Shown here: positions 1 to 6,386 of the stretch, in pieces | Layout of the letters: each line of letters starts with the position of its first letter | Position numbering within the stretch: the stretch's first letter is position 1 | Assembly: GCA_023301405.1 (NCBI GenBank) | Contig: JALZUX010000310.1 | Location: 1 to 6,633, forward strand | Reading direction: 5' to 3' | Length of the DNA: 6,633 nucleotides | From: Granulosicoccaceae bacterium | Lineage (GTDB): Bacteria; Pseudomonadota; Gammaproteobacteria; Granulosicoccales; Granulosicoccaceae | Notes under the pieces: model-generated | The model's input: only the letters and a program-made list of their open reading frames with translations | The model's database searches: none | Told to the model about the DNA's origin: nothing | Translations under genes and position numbers: made by a program

Positions 1-899
1 GTAAGTAGTGTATTTCCCAGCTCCATCTTCTCATTCACGTCAGAGTCTCCGGCATCACTGCTAACAGCTAACAATATATGAGACGCGTCGCGTTTATCTG
101 GTGTAACCCAACGTGTTTTATTTTGTTGGTAGTAGTTGTTTAAATCTTCATCCGTAACTTCAATTGTTGATTTCAAGTCATCGATTTTGAGTTCAATGTA
201 CTCAACAGTCACTTTTTGCGGATTGTTAAACTGAACCTTGTTATCTTCGTAGTAAGCGACTACATCCTCGTCAGAAACTTCTATCGCATCCGCCTTAGCC
301 TGCACATCAAAGGCAATGGAAGCCAGTTTCCGCTTTTGAGATCTCAGTGACTCCATTCTGGCGTTTTCCGTCTGGAGCGAGAACCCGGTGTTAACAATTG
401 ACTCTGAAAGCTGCCGGGTAACTATATCCCCACGATATTGATTTTCGAACTCAGCGGCTGAAACTCCCATAGATTGCAGTTGCTGCTGGTAGCGGTCTTT
501 GTCGAAACGACCATCGACTAAAAACCCGTCAATACTAAGCAGGTTACTTGCTAGATCTTCATCACTGACAGCCAAGTGGTTATCGACAGTGGCTTGGCGA
601 ATAACTTCATTGGTTATTACTGACCCCATAGCCTGATTGTTAATGACCGTTGCGGCATCAAACCCTTCAGGGATCCGGCCGCCAAACATCTGTGACAGCT
701 GAGCTCGCTGTTGCTGGTAGGCGTTTTGAAAAGTGTTTAGCGACACTTTTTCTCCATTGACCTTTGCAGCATAGTCGGGCCCGCCGCCATTGAAGTAAGA
801 ATTAACCCCAACCAAGGCAAACGGAATGCATATAATTGTGACCAACAGGTATTTAAGCCACTTTGAGTTTCGTATGCCGTCGCGTAGATCAAGTAACAT
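1..899 (-). CDS. ppiD: PpiD periplasmic folding chaperone (SurA_N + parvulin), 5' part only
   Basis: This is the N-terminal 299 codons of a membrane-anchored periplasmic chaperone of the PpiD/SurA type; the rest lies beyond the left edge (the family is about 620 residues). A short cytoplasmic N-terminus is followed by one transmembrane segment, about residues 14-36 (WLKYLLVTIICIPFALVGVN), then the typical GGGPDYAAKVNGE stretch. The periplasmic SurA_N-like helical domain covers about residues 43-250, with VDGRFDKDRYQ at 128-138. A parvulin-type PPIase domain begins near residue 270 (RDASHILLAV). In the family PpiD helps newly exported proteins near the Sec translocon. The start is well fixed: an in-frame stop lies at 915-917, six codons upstream, and the ATG at 897-899 is the first start codon after it. 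The Shine-Dalgarno sequence is weak. The gene has its own promoter and is separated from the upstream tRNA unit by a terminator. His274 of the parvulin ASHIL motif is kept, unlike in E. coli PpiD, so PPIase activity is possible. Confidence 0.93.
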   Translation of the reverse strand, partial: MLLDLRDGIRNSKWLKYLLVTIICIPFALVGVNSYFNGGGPDYAAKVNGEKVSLNTFQNAYQQQRAQLSQMFGGRIPEGFDAATVINNQAMGSVITNEVIRQATVDNHLAVSDEDLASNLLSIDGFLVDGRFDKDRYQQQLQSMGVSAAEFENQYRGDIVTRQLSESIVNTGFSLQTENARMESLRSQKRKLASIAFDVQAKADAIEVSDEDVVAYYEDNKVQFNNPQKVTVEYIELKIDDLKSTIEVTDEDLNNYYQQNKTRWVTPDKRDASHILLAVSSDAGDSDVNEKMELGNTLL

Positions 900-932
900 G
901 ATAATTTCAGCTGGTTATATGTGCAAAGATAA

Positions 933-961
933 AAGATATGTCTTCAACGACACCTTTTCAA
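933..961 (-). promoter_or_regulatory. Sigma70-type promoter of ppiD
   Basis: On the minus strand TTGAAA (956-961) is followed by exactly 17 bp and TATCTT (933-938). These match the -35 and -10 consensus at five and four of six positions. Transcription would begin near 926, giving a leader of about 27 nt before the ppiD ATG at 899. The element lies between the tRNA-unit terminator and ppiD, which is where an independent promoter is needed. I saw no sigmaE or Cpx-type site. Positions are read directly; activity is inferred. Confidence 0.55.
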
Positions 962-977
962 CTATAGCAGTAGACAC

Positions 978-1004
978 AAAAAAAGGGTGCCAAAAGACAC
1001 CCTT
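978..1004 (-). terminator. Intrinsic terminator ending the hup–tRNA-Val–tRNA-Asp unit
   Basis: On the minus strand a 7-bp stem AAGGGTG/CACCCTT (arms 998-1004 and 983-989) with an 8-nt loop runs straight into seven T residues (978-984). It starts 10 bp past the CCA end of tRNA-Asp. It is the only convincing stem-plus-U-tract terminator between hup and ppiD, so it probably ends the transcript carrying both tRNAs. In the plus direction the stem is followed only by ATTTCG, so it works mainly for the minus strand. Confidence 0.85.
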
Positions 1005-1014
1005 ATTTCGTAGA

Positions 1015-1091
1015 TGGCGGAGCGGACGGGACTCGAACCCGCGACCCCCGGCGTGACAGGCCGGTATTCTAACCAACTGAACTACCGCTCC
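1015..1091 (-). tRNA. tRNA-Asp (anticodon GUC)
   Basis: A complete 77-nt cloverleaf. The acceptor stem is GGAGCGG/CCGCTCC, the D arm contains AGTTGGTTA, the anticodon stem is CCGGC/GCCGG with loop CTGTCAC (anticodon GTC, template positions 1055-1057), the variable loop is GGGTC and the T arm is GCGGG-TTCGAGT-CCCGT. The 3' GCCA is encoded in the DNA. It decodes GAU/GAC. It begins 5 bp after tRNA-Val, too close for separate transcription, so the two must come from one precursor processed by RNases. Confidence 0.98.
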
Positions 1092-1096
1092 AATAA

Positions 1097-1172
1097 TGGT
1101 GGGTGCTGAGGGGATCGAACCCCCGACCCTCGCCTTGTAAGGGCGATGCTCTACCAGCTGAGCTAAGCACCC
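1097..1172 (-). tRNA. tRNA-Val (anticodon UAC)
   Basis: A complete 76-nt cloverleaf. The acceptor stem is GGGTGCT/AGCACCC, the D arm is GCTC-AGCTGGTA-GAGC, the anticodon stem is TCGCC/GGCGA with loop CTTACAA (anticodon TAC, template positions 1137-1139), the T arm is GGGGG-TTCGATC-CCCTC with one G·U pair, and the ACCA end is encoded. It reads GUA/GUG and probably further Val codons by U34 modification. It starts only 12 bp after the hup stop codon, with no room for a terminator or promoter in between, so it is probably cleaved out of the hup transcript unless a promoter lies inside hup. Confidence 0.98.
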
Positions 1173-1184
1173 TGAGCAAGCCGC

Positions 1185-1457
1185 CTAGTTTATAGACTCT
1201 TTCAACGCTTTACCAGGTTTAAATCGAGGAACATTTGACGCAGCGATTTGAATTTCCTCGCCAGTACGCGGGTTACGTCCTTTTCTAGCCTCTCTCTTGC
1301 TAACTAGAAATGTGCCAAAACCGATCAAGGTGATCTGGTCACCTTTATTTAAGGTATCGCCGATCACGTCAACCAGCGAGTCAATAATTTTAGCTGCATC
1401 TGACTTCTGTACGTCTGCCTTTTCAGCAACGGCCTCAACAAATTCTGTCTTATTCAT
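1185..1457 (-). CDS. hupB: HU family nucleoid-associated DNA-binding protein
   Basis: A complete 90-residue HU subunit, the exact length usual for the family. HU forms dimers that bind and bend DNA without strong sequence preference and compact the nucleoid. The N-terminal helical dimerisation body (residues 1-40) leads to the GFGTF motif (46-50). The flexible DNA-gripping arm carries RNPRTGEEI (61-69), with the intercalating proline at 63, and the protein ends in PRFKPGKALKESIN. It could be named hupB from its place after lon; the alpha/beta distinction is not certain from sequence alone. The ATG is preceded by GAGGA 9 nt upstream. The lon–hup gap is long (233 bp) and structured, so hup probably has its own promoter. 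Its transcript probably continues into the two tRNAs downstream. An IHF subunit is less likely given length and motif pattern. Confidence 0.96.
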   Translation of the reverse strand: MNKTEFVEAVAEKADVQKSDAAKIIDSLVDVIGDTLNKGDQITLIGFGTFLVSKREARKGRNPRTGEEIQIAASNVPRFKPGKALKESIN

Positions 1458-1466
1458 TCAAAGGTG

Positions 1467-1471
1467 TCCTC
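1467..1471 (-). promoter_or_regulatory. Shine-Dalgarno sequence of hup
   Basis: GAGGA on the minus strand, 9 nt before the hup ATG (1455-1457). It is the best-formed ribosome-binding site in the window and supports the chosen start, as expected for an abundant protein. Confidence 0.65.
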
Positions 1472-1495
1472 AATGAGAAATTTACATATGCGTAC

Positions 1496-1519
1496 CGCAC
1501 ATGGCGTTGCCACAATGCG
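1496..1519 (-). other. Predicted stem-loop in the hup 5' leader
   Basis: Read as minus-strand RNA, CGCA-U-UGUGGC pairs with GCCAUG-UGCG across an AAC triloop. This gives 10 bp with one bulged U and two G·U wobbles. The wobbles become C·A mismatches on the plus strand, so the fold favours RNA made in the hup direction. It ends 38 nt before the hup ATG and 24 nt before the Shine-Dalgarno sequence. It could affect hup mRNA stability or translation; that role is inferred. Confidence 0.4.
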
Positions 1520-1538
1520 CTAATTCTAGTGACCAATC

Positions 1539-1544
1539 TGTATA
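1539..1544 (-). promoter_or_regulatory. Candidate -10 element of a hup promoter
   Basis: TATACA on the minus strand matches the -10 consensus at four or five of six positions and would start transcription near 1532, giving a leader of about 75 nt. No convincing -35 hexamer lies 16-18 bp upstream, so the promoter would be weak or activator-dependent. The call rests on position in a 233-bp gap where a hup promoter is expected. Confidence 0.3.
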
Positions 1545-1563
1545 GTATTGGAGGTGTGCCGCG

Positions 1564-1590
1564 AACCAGTCGTAAGACGAATTCCTGGTT
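1564..1590. repeat. Interrupted inverted repeat upstream of hup
   Basis: Arms AACCAG (1564-1569) and CTGGTT (1585-1590) flank a second nested pair, TCGT (1570-1573) and ACGA (1577-1580), around a 3-nt loop with a 4-nt bulge. The dyad lies over the -35 region of the candidate hup promoter, so it could be a protein-binding site or an RNA hairpin if transcription reads in from lon. The pairing is visible; the role is not known. Confidence 0.4.
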
Positions 1591-1593
1591 GGC

Positions 1594-1612
1594 AATTGTG
1601 TCTTAATTGTGT
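1594..1612. repeat. Direct repeat of AATTGTGT, 11-bp period
   Basis: AATTGTGT occurs at 1594-1601 and again at 1605-1612, one helical turn apart (11 bp), upstream of the dyad and the candidate -10 of hup. Two copies on the same face of the helix suggest adjacent binding of a regulator, but an 8-base A+T-rich repeat can also arise by chance. Confidence 0.4.
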
Positions 1613-1621
1613 ACATTCACG

Positions 1622-1638
1622 CGGGGCTCAGGGCCCCG
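1622..1638 (-). other. G+C-rich stem-loop downstream of lon
   Basis: CGGGGC/GCCCCG forms a 6-bp all-G·C stem with a 5-nt loop, 52 nt past the lon stop codon. No T run follows it on either strand, so it is not a standard intrinsic terminator. It may protect the 3' end of lon mRNA or cause weak termination. A smaller hairpin, AGGGAC-GAA-GTCCTT, sits directly on the lon stop codon at 1678-1692. Confidence 0.4.
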
Positions 1639-1690
1639 TCCACTCAGACTACTTTACCACAAACTGCACGCTAATCGAAGGACTTCGTCC

Positions 1691-4129
1691 CTAGTGATGC
1701 TGGACCGTTTGCGATGCCTTTTTCTTCGAGGTACGAGTCTTCGCTTTACCTGGTGGCGTAGTTTCTAATAAAGGCGTCGGCGACTCCGCTAAAGCAATCT
1801 CCAACACTTCATCAATCCACTTGACTGGCTTTACAACAATGTTGCCTAACACCTCAGCCGGAATGTCGGCAAGGTCTTTTTCATTCTCTGCTGGAATAAT
1901 GACAGTTTTTATATTACCCCTGTGAGCGGCAAGAAGCTTTTCTTTCAAGCCACCGATGGGCAATACTTCACCACGCAATGTTATTTCACCCGTCATTGCT
2001 ACATCAGCCTTCACGGCGATGCCAGTCAGTGCAGACACAAGCGCTGTGCACATACCAATACCTGCACTTGGACCATCCTTGGGCGTTGCACCATCAGGAA
2101 CATGTATATGAATATCTTTATTTTCGTAGAAATCTTCAGCAAGGCCAAGCGCTGGCGCTCTGCTTCGAACAACGGTTTGCGCAGCCTGTATTGACTCTTT
2201 CATGACATCGCCAAGTTGCCCCGTGTGCTTGAACTTTCCTTTGCCTGCGACGACGGCAGTTTCTATTGACAACAACTCACCACCCACTTGAGTCCATGCT
2301 AATCCAGTGACCTGCCCAACCTTGTTTTCCTCCTCAGCCACCCCAAACCGGTGTTGTTGCACGCCGAGATATTTCGACAGGTTTTCAGTTGTAACTTCGA
2401 CCGATTTTGTGTCTTTATCCAGTAGTATTTCCGTCACAATCTTACGACAAACCTTACTGATCTCGCGTTCAAGGTTGCGCACTCCAGCCTCACGGGTATA
2501 GCACTGAATAATCTTTCTTACGGCTTCTTCCCCAAGAATCATTTCGCCTTCACGCAAACCATTATCAGCAATCTTTCGCGGCACCAAGTAGTTGATCGCG
2601 ATATTCAGCTTTTCGGTTTCCGTATAACCGGGAATCCTAATTACTTCCATACGGTCCAATAGAGGCGCTGGTATATCCATGCTATTGGCCGTTGCAACAA
2701 ACATTACATCTGATAGATCGTATTCCACCTCAAGGTAATGATCTGCAAAAGTATGATTTTGTTCGGGATCAAGGACTTCCAACAATGCAGATGAAGGATC
2801 CCCACGGAAGTCAGTCGACATTTTATCGATTTCATCAAGCAACAATAAAGGATTACGGGTTTCAGCTTTGGTAATGTTTTGTACAATCTTGCCTGGCATT
2901 GAACCTATGTATGTACGACGATGACCACGAATCTCTGCTTCATCGCGAACACCACCCAATGCCATCCGGCTGAACTTACGACCAGTCGCCCGTGCAATCG
3001 ACTTACCCAATGAAGTTTTGCCAACTCCCGGGGGACCAACCAAGCACAAGATAGGGCCTTTCGACTTTTTGACACGTTTTTGAACCGCCAGGTACTCAAG
3101 AATTCGCTCTTTTACTTTCTCAAGCCCGAAGTGGTCCTCTTCAAGAATCGCTTCAGCTCCTGCCAAGTCTGACTTTAATCGGGATTTTTTCTTCCAAGGC
3201 AGATTAGTCAATGTTTCGATGTAATTGCGAACAACAGTTGCCTCGGCAGACATCGGCGACATCATTTTTAATTTTTGAAGTTCACCGGATACTTTTGTCT
3301 TCGCTTCTTCACTCATACCGGCGCTTTCGATACGCTCCGCCAGATCTTCGATTTCATTTGGTACATCGTCAAGGTCACCAAGCTCTTTTTGAATGGCCTT
3401 CATCTGCTCATTCAAGTAGTACTCTCGCTGGCTTTTCTCCATCTGCTGCTTAACGCGACCACGAATGCGTTTTTCAACCTGCAGCATATCGAGCTCACCT
3501 TCCATCAAGCTCATTAAGTATTCAAGCCGCTCAGACGCTTGCTCGATTTCGAGTATTTTTTGTTTTTCTTCTATTTTTAACGTGAGGTGTGCGGCAACGG
3601 TATCCGCCAACCGCGAAGGATCTTCAATACCACCAAGGGACGTTAGTATCTCTGGAGCCAGCTTTTTATTGAGTTTTACATATTGCTCAAACAGGCTTAT
3701 CACACTGCGAACCAGAACTTCCATCTCCTTCTCGTCAACGCTCAACGCTGCTTCAACTACTTCTGCGTCTCCTGCAAAGAAGCCCTGCTCAGTTTTAACA
3801 ATGTTAGAAATTCTAGCGCGCTCACCCCCTTCGACCAAGACCTTGATGGTGCCGTCAGGAAGCTTAAGCAACTGGAGGATATCAGCCAAGGTGCCGAATT
3901 CGTTGATATCTTCGAGCTCTGGCTCATCAACGTCCGCCCTTTTCTGCGCTGACAATAATATTTGCTTGTTACACCCCATTGCCTCGTCTAAAGCAAGAAT
4001 AGAATTCTCGCGTCCGACGAACAATGGAATGACCATGTGGGGGTAGACCACGACATCACGCAACGGAAGAAGCGGAATGCTTTTGGTACTTGACGGTATT
4101 GTTACTTTGGACTGCGGCTTATCGGCCAT
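1691..4129 (-). CDS. lon: Lon ATP-dependent serine protease (LonA)
   Basis: A complete 812-residue LonA, the cytosolic AAA+ protease that unfolds and degrades misfolded proteins and selected regulators. The N-terminal substrate-binding domain covers about residues 17-215 ([20 protein letters not shown]), followed by the coiled-coil linker with [20 protein letters not shown] at 230-249. The AAA+ module has Walker A GPPGVGKT (365-372) and Walker [10 protein letters not shown] (428-436). The C-terminal protease domain carries the Ser-Lys dyad: Ser688 in PKDGPSAG and Lys731 in GGLKEKL, 43 residues apart as in E. coli. It is 28 residues longer than E. coli Lon (784 aa), with about nine extra at the N-terminus and the rest in a basic tail ([18 protein letters not shown]). 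The ATG has GAGG 4 nt upstream, a slightly short spacing. The gap before it holds a candidate promoter and a terminator-like palindrome. I found no sigma32-type promoter. Confidence 0.98.
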   Translation of the reverse strand: MADKPQSKVTIPSSTKSIPLLPLRDVVVYPHMVIPLFVGRENSILALDEAMGCNKQILLSAQKRADVDEPELEDINEFGTLADILQLLKLPDGTIKVLVEGGERARISNIVKTEQGFFAGDAEVVEAALSVDEKEMEVLVRSVISLFEQYVKLNKKLAPEILTSLGGIEDPSRLADTVAAHLTLKIEEKQKILEIEQASERLEYLMSLMEGELDMLQVEKRIRGRVKQQMEKSQREYYLNEQMKAIQKELGDLDDVPNEIEDLAERIESAGMSEEAKTKVSGELQKLKMMSPMSAEATVVRNYIETLTNLPWKKKSRLKSDLAGAEAILEEDHFGLEKVKERILEYLAVQKRVKKSKGPILCLVGPPGVGKTSLGKSIARATGRKFSRMALGGVRDEAEIRGHRRTYIGSMPGKIVQNITKAETRNPLLLLDEIDKMSTDFRGDPSSALLEVLDPEQNHTFADHYLEVEYDLSDVMFVATANSMDIPAPLLDRMEVIRIPGYTETEKLNIAINYLVPRKIADNGLREGEMILGEEAVRKIIQCYTREAGVRNLEREISKVCRKIVTEILLDKDTKSVEVTTENLSKYLGVQQHRFGVAEEENKVGQVTGLAWTQVGGELLSIETAVVAGKGKFKHTGQLGDVMKESIQAAQTVVRSRAPALGLAEDFYENKDIHIHVPDGATPKDGPSAGIGMCTALVSALTGIAVKADVAMTGEITLRGEVLPIGGLKEKLLAAHRGNIKTVIIPAENEKDLADIPAEVLGNIVVKPVKWIDEVLEIALAESPTPLLETTPPGKAKTRTSKKKASQTVQHH

Positions 4130-4152
4130 GCTGCCTCACGATTCGTCTGGCG

Positions 4153-4179
4153 AAAAATTTAGTGGGCATGATGCCCACT
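4153..4179 (-). terminator. Perfect palindrome plus T run in the lon leader (terminator or attenuator-like)
   Basis: AGTGGGCATGATGCCCACT (4161-4179) is a perfect 9+1+9 palindrome. As minus-strand RNA it makes a strong stem AGUGGGC/GCCCACU with loop AUCAU, followed by AAA and five U residues (4153-4157). It begins 31 bp and its T run ends 23 bp before the lon ATG, so no normal promoter fits between it and lon. Any lon transcript must therefore cross it. It may terminate clpX readthrough, attenuate lon, or be an operator. The structure is certain; the role is open. Confidence 0.55.
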
Positions 4180-4189
4180 TCACCATTAA

Positions 4190-4217
4190 AGTGTAAGGCC
4201 GAACCGCAGATTTACAA
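4190..4217 (-). promoter_or_regulatory. Candidate sigma70-type promoter of lon
   Basis: On the minus strand TTGTAA (4212-4217), a 16-bp spacer and TACACT (4190-4195). Each hexamer matches consensus at four of six positions. Transcription would start near 4183, so the palindrome at 4161-4179 would form the very 5' end of the lon leader (about 55 nt). No CCCCAT-type sigma32 -10 element is seen. The match is moderate and the promoter unproven. Confidence 0.35.
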
Positions 4218-4232
4218 GCGTTGTTTGCGACT

Positions 4233-4263
4233 CTCTACACTGCATAAAAAACACAGTGCAGAG
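4233..4263 (-). other. Long stem-loop just after clpX
   Basis: CTCTGCACTG (4254-4263) pairs with CAGTGTAGAG (4233-4242) in minus-strand RNA: 10 bp with one G·U, and an 11-nt loop containing six U residues. It starts 15 nt past the clpX stop codon. The U run is inside the loop rather than after the stem, so it does not look like an intrinsic terminator. It more likely marks or protects the 3' end of clpX mRNA. Confidence 0.5.
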
Positions 4264-4278
4264 TTACCACGTTGCGTT

Positions 4279-5601
4279 TTACTCGTCTGATGCGGCTTTC
4301 TTAAAGTCTTTGTTGTCATCATCCAAGCCAGCACCATCGATACTTGATTCATTGCTAGCCAATAACAGATAAGGCTTTGCCTCACCGCGGACGACTGCAC
4401 CATCAACGATCACTTTCTTCACATCGTCCATTTGGGGAAGGTCATACATGGTATCCAGAAGCACATTCTCTAGAATAGTACGCAGTCCCCGTGCACCCGT
4501 TTTTCGCGCAGTGGCTTTTTCCGCTACCGCATAAAGCGCATCCTCGCGGAATTCAATTTCCACGTTTTCCATTCCCAATAATTTTTCGTATTGCTTAGTT
4601 ATGGCATTTTTGGGCTCAGTAAGAATTCTGACCAACGCATCTTCATCAAGCTCTTTGAGAGTCGCTACCACAGGGAGACGTCCTACAAATTCCGGAATGA
4701 GTCCATATCGAACAAGATCTTCAGACTCCACTGTCGCCAAAAGATCCCCTAACTTCTTTGTCTCGTCCTTGGTCTTAACTTCAGCACCAAAACCGATTCC
4801 GCCTTTATCAGAGCGATCGCGAATTAGTTTGTCAAGACCAGCAAATGCACCACCAACAATAAACAAAATATTCTTAGTATCTACTTGCAAAAATTCCTGC
4901 TGCGGGTGCTTTCGTCCGCCTTGAGGAGGAACGGAAGCCACTGTTCCTTCGATCAGTTTTAGCAACGCCTGCTGCACACCTTCACCTGAGACATCGCGGG
5001 TTATCGATGGGTTATCAGCTTTACGTGAAATTTTATCGATTTCATCGATGTAAACGATTCCGCTTTGCGCTTTTTCAACGTCATAGTCGCATTTTTGCAG
5101 CAGTTTCTGGATGATATTCTCAACATCTTCGCCCACGTAACCAGCTTCTGTGAGAGTGGTAGCGTCTGCCATCGTGAATGGAACATTAAGCAACCGGGCA
5201 AGCGTTTCAGCAAGCAAGGTCTTTCCCGAGCCGGTAGGCCCGATCAACAGAATATTACTTTTCGCCAGTTCGACGTCGTCTTTTGAGTCAGATTGGTACT
5301 GCAACCGTTTGTAATGATTATATACGGCGACAGCAAGTATCTTTTTTGCATCCTCCTGACCAATAACATACTGATCAAGGGTGTCTCGAATTTCTAACGG
5401 TTTCAGCAGTTCACCGGTAGCACTCGCCGCCTTTTCCTGCATTTCCTCTGTGATGATATCATTGCAGAGATCAACACACTCATCGCAAATGAATACAGAT
5501 GGGCCAGCAATCAGCTTCCTTACTTCGTGTTGACTTTTACCGCAGAATGAACAGTAGAGTAACTTACTGTCATCTTGATTCTTATTGTCGCCGTCACTCA
5601 T
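4279..5601 (-). CDS. clpX: ClpX, ATP-dependent unfoldase subunit of ClpXP
   Basis: A complete 440-residue ClpX. The hexamer recognises tagged or native substrates in the cytosol, unfolds them with ATP and threads them into ClpP. The N-terminal zinc-binding dimerisation domain has all four cysteines (Cys17, Cys20, Cys39, Cys42). The AAA+ core shows Walker A GPTGSGKT (121-128), pore-1 loop GYVG (154-157), Walker B IVYIDEID (182-189), the RKH pore motif (230-232), the IGF loop for ClpP docking (269-271), Arg308 in EFVGRLP as arginine finger, and sensor 2 GARGLR (369-374). It is about 16 residues longer than the E. coli protein (424), from a charged, probably disordered tail ending [14 protein letters not shown]. 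The ATG at 5599-5601 has only a weak GGTAGAG-type Shine-Dalgarno sequence. It lies 132 bp after clpP, with a candidate promoter in between, so it may be transcribed both with clpP and alone. Confidence 0.98.
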   Translation of the reverse strand: MSDGDNKNQDDSKLLYCSFCGKSQHEVRKLIAGPSVFICDECVDLCNDIITEEMQEKAASATGELLKPLEIRDTLDQYVIGQEDAKKILAVAVYNHYKRLQYQSDSKDDVELAKSNILLIGPTGSGKTLLAETLARLLNVPFTMADATTLTEAGYVGEDVENIIQKLLQKCDYDVEKAQSGIVYIDEIDKISRKADNPSITRDVSGEGVQQALLKLIEGTVASVPPQGGRKHPQQEFLQVDTKNILFIVGGAFAGLDKLIRDRSDKGGIGFGAEVKTKDETKKLGDLLATVESEDLVRYGLIPEFVGRLPVVATLKELDEDALVRILTEPKNAITKQYEKLLGMENVEIEFREDALYAVAEKATARKTGARGLRTILENVLLDTMYDLPQMDDVKKVIVDGAVVRGEAKPYLLLASNESSIDGAGLDDDNKDFKKAASDE

Positions 5602-5647
5602 TAATCTACTCTACCTTGCATTAGGCTCATTCCACCTTGCCGTGTTT

Positions 5648-5682
5648 GAGCCAGATTTGCAAGGCGCAAACCAAGCAGGCTC
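5648..5682 (-). other. Nested inverted repeats in the clpP–clpX gap
   Basis: GAGCC/GGCTC (5648-5652 and 5678-5682) enclose a second pair, TTTGC/GCAAA (5656-5660 and 5666-5670), giving two short 5-bp stems with an internal loop. No T run follows, so it is not a terminator. If the upstream promoter is active it lies in the clpX leader. Weak evidence of function. Confidence 0.25.
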
Positions 5683-5693
5683 TGTTTTGACTG

Positions 5694-5722
5694 GGTATAA
5701 AGTGTCACCCGAATCCCCTCAA
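5694..5722 (-). promoter_or_regulatory. Candidate internal promoter for clpX
   Basis: On the minus strand TTGAGG (5717-5722), exactly 17 bp, then TATACC (5694-5699); both hexamers match sigma70 consensus at four of six positions. It lies 12-40 bp past the clpP stop and would give a clpX leader of about 85 nt. Such a promoter would let ClpX be made without ClpP. Spacing is ideal but the hexamers are only fair. Confidence 0.4.
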
Positions 5723-5733
5723 TATCTGCTTAG

Positions 5734-6381
5734 CTAACTAGACGCCGCTTCTTTTGCCCGACTTTCGACCACGCGATCAATCAGTCCGTAATTCAATGCA
5801 TCAGTTGCCGTCATGAAGTTATCGCGATCAGTGTCCTTTTGTATCACATCGATATCCTTACCGGTGTGATGCGCCAGTACATCATTCAATCTGGACCGGA
5901 TTGAAAGTATTTCTTGAGCATGGATTTCAATATCTGTTGCCTGTCCTTGAAACCCACCAAGCGGTTGATGAATCATCACTCGACTATGAGGCAGTGCCAA
6001 ACGCTTTCCATGAGCACCGCCCGCCAGCAATACAGCTCCCATACTGGCAGCCTGCCCTACACAAAGCGTGGTTACATCTGGCTTAATAAACTGCATTGTG
6101 TCGTAAATCGACATACCAGCGGTAACTGAGCCTCCCGGACTATTGATATACAGCGAAATATCTTTGTCCGGGTTTTCAGATTCAAGATAAAGCAACTGAG
6201 CCACCACAACATTCGCCATGAAGTCTTCAACCTGCCCCACCAAAAATACCACACGCTCTTTAAGCATCCGCGAGTAGATGTCATAACGCATGGAACCTCG
6301 AGGCGTCACCTCTTCTACAGTCGGTATATAGCCTGTCGCTTGCGTTGCTGACATCCGCGTGTCCGTGGAAGTTATGATCAT
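5734..6381 (-). CDS. clpP: ClpP, ATP-dependent Clp protease proteolytic subunit
   Basis: A complete 215-residue ClpP, the serine peptidase that forms a double heptameric barrel and degrades chains fed in by ClpX or ClpA in the cytosol. The catalytic triad is intact: Ser113 in GQAASMGA, His138 in MIHQPLGG and Asp187 in DTDRDNFM, with the same 25 and 49 residue spacings as in E. coli. The oxyanion glycine motif SPGGSVTAG is at 81-89. By alignment to the E. coli precursor the first 16 residues or so are a propeptide, with the mature chain starting near GYIPTVEE (17-24). The first ATG (6379-6381) is preferred over Met10 because it gives a propeptide of usual length and has purine-rich AGAGTAAG upstream. 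tig ends 63 bp upstream with no terminator between, so tig and clpP may be co-transcribed. Confidence 0.97.
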   Translation of the reverse strand: MIITSTDTRMSATQATGYIPTVEEVTPRGSMRYDIYSRMLKERVVFLVGQVEDFMANVVVAQLLYLESENPDKDISLYINSPGGSVTAGMSIYDTMQFIKPDVTTLCVGQAASMGAVLLAGGAHGKRLALPHSRVMIHQPLGGFQGQATDIEIHAQEILSIRSRLNDVLAHHTGKDIDVIQKDTDRDNFMTATDALNYGLIDRVVESRAKEAASS

Positions 6382-6386
6382 TAAGT

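Noticed and set aside
826..1056. Plus-strand open frame of 76 codons
   Set aside because: It runs antisense through the start of ppiD, its promoter, the terminator and part of tRNA-Asp, resembles no known protein and ends in tRNA-derived sequence. It is a chance frame.
1015..1172. tRNA genes as an integration site for a genomic island
   Set aside because: tRNAs often serve as attachment sites, but both genes are intact, core genes lie on each side, and no integrase or repeated tRNA 3' end is seen in the window.
3465..4046. Plus-strand open frame of 193 codons opposite lon
   Set aside because: It is the longest antisense frame, serine- and arginine-rich as expected from the complement of a real gene, with no recognisable domain. 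lon on the other strand is unambiguous.
4161..4179. Palindrome as a CRISPR repeat or mobile-element end
   Set aside because: It occurs once in the window, with no spacers, transposase or target-site duplication nearby.
4130..4278. Heat-shock (sigma32) promoter for lon
   Set aside because: Expected from E. coli, but I found no CTTGAA/CCCCAT-type pair at suitable spacing. CTTGTAA at 4212-4218 resembles a -35 half only.
4601..4924. Plus-strand open frame of 107 codons opposite clpX
   Set aside because: It lies wholly inside the intact clpX AAA+ core on the other strand and has the low-complexity composition of a shadow frame.
6352..6354. Met10 as the true clpP start
   Set aside because: It would leave a propeptide of only about seven residues and has no better ribosome-binding site; the first ATG gives a length close to the E. 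coli precursor. It cannot be fully excluded.
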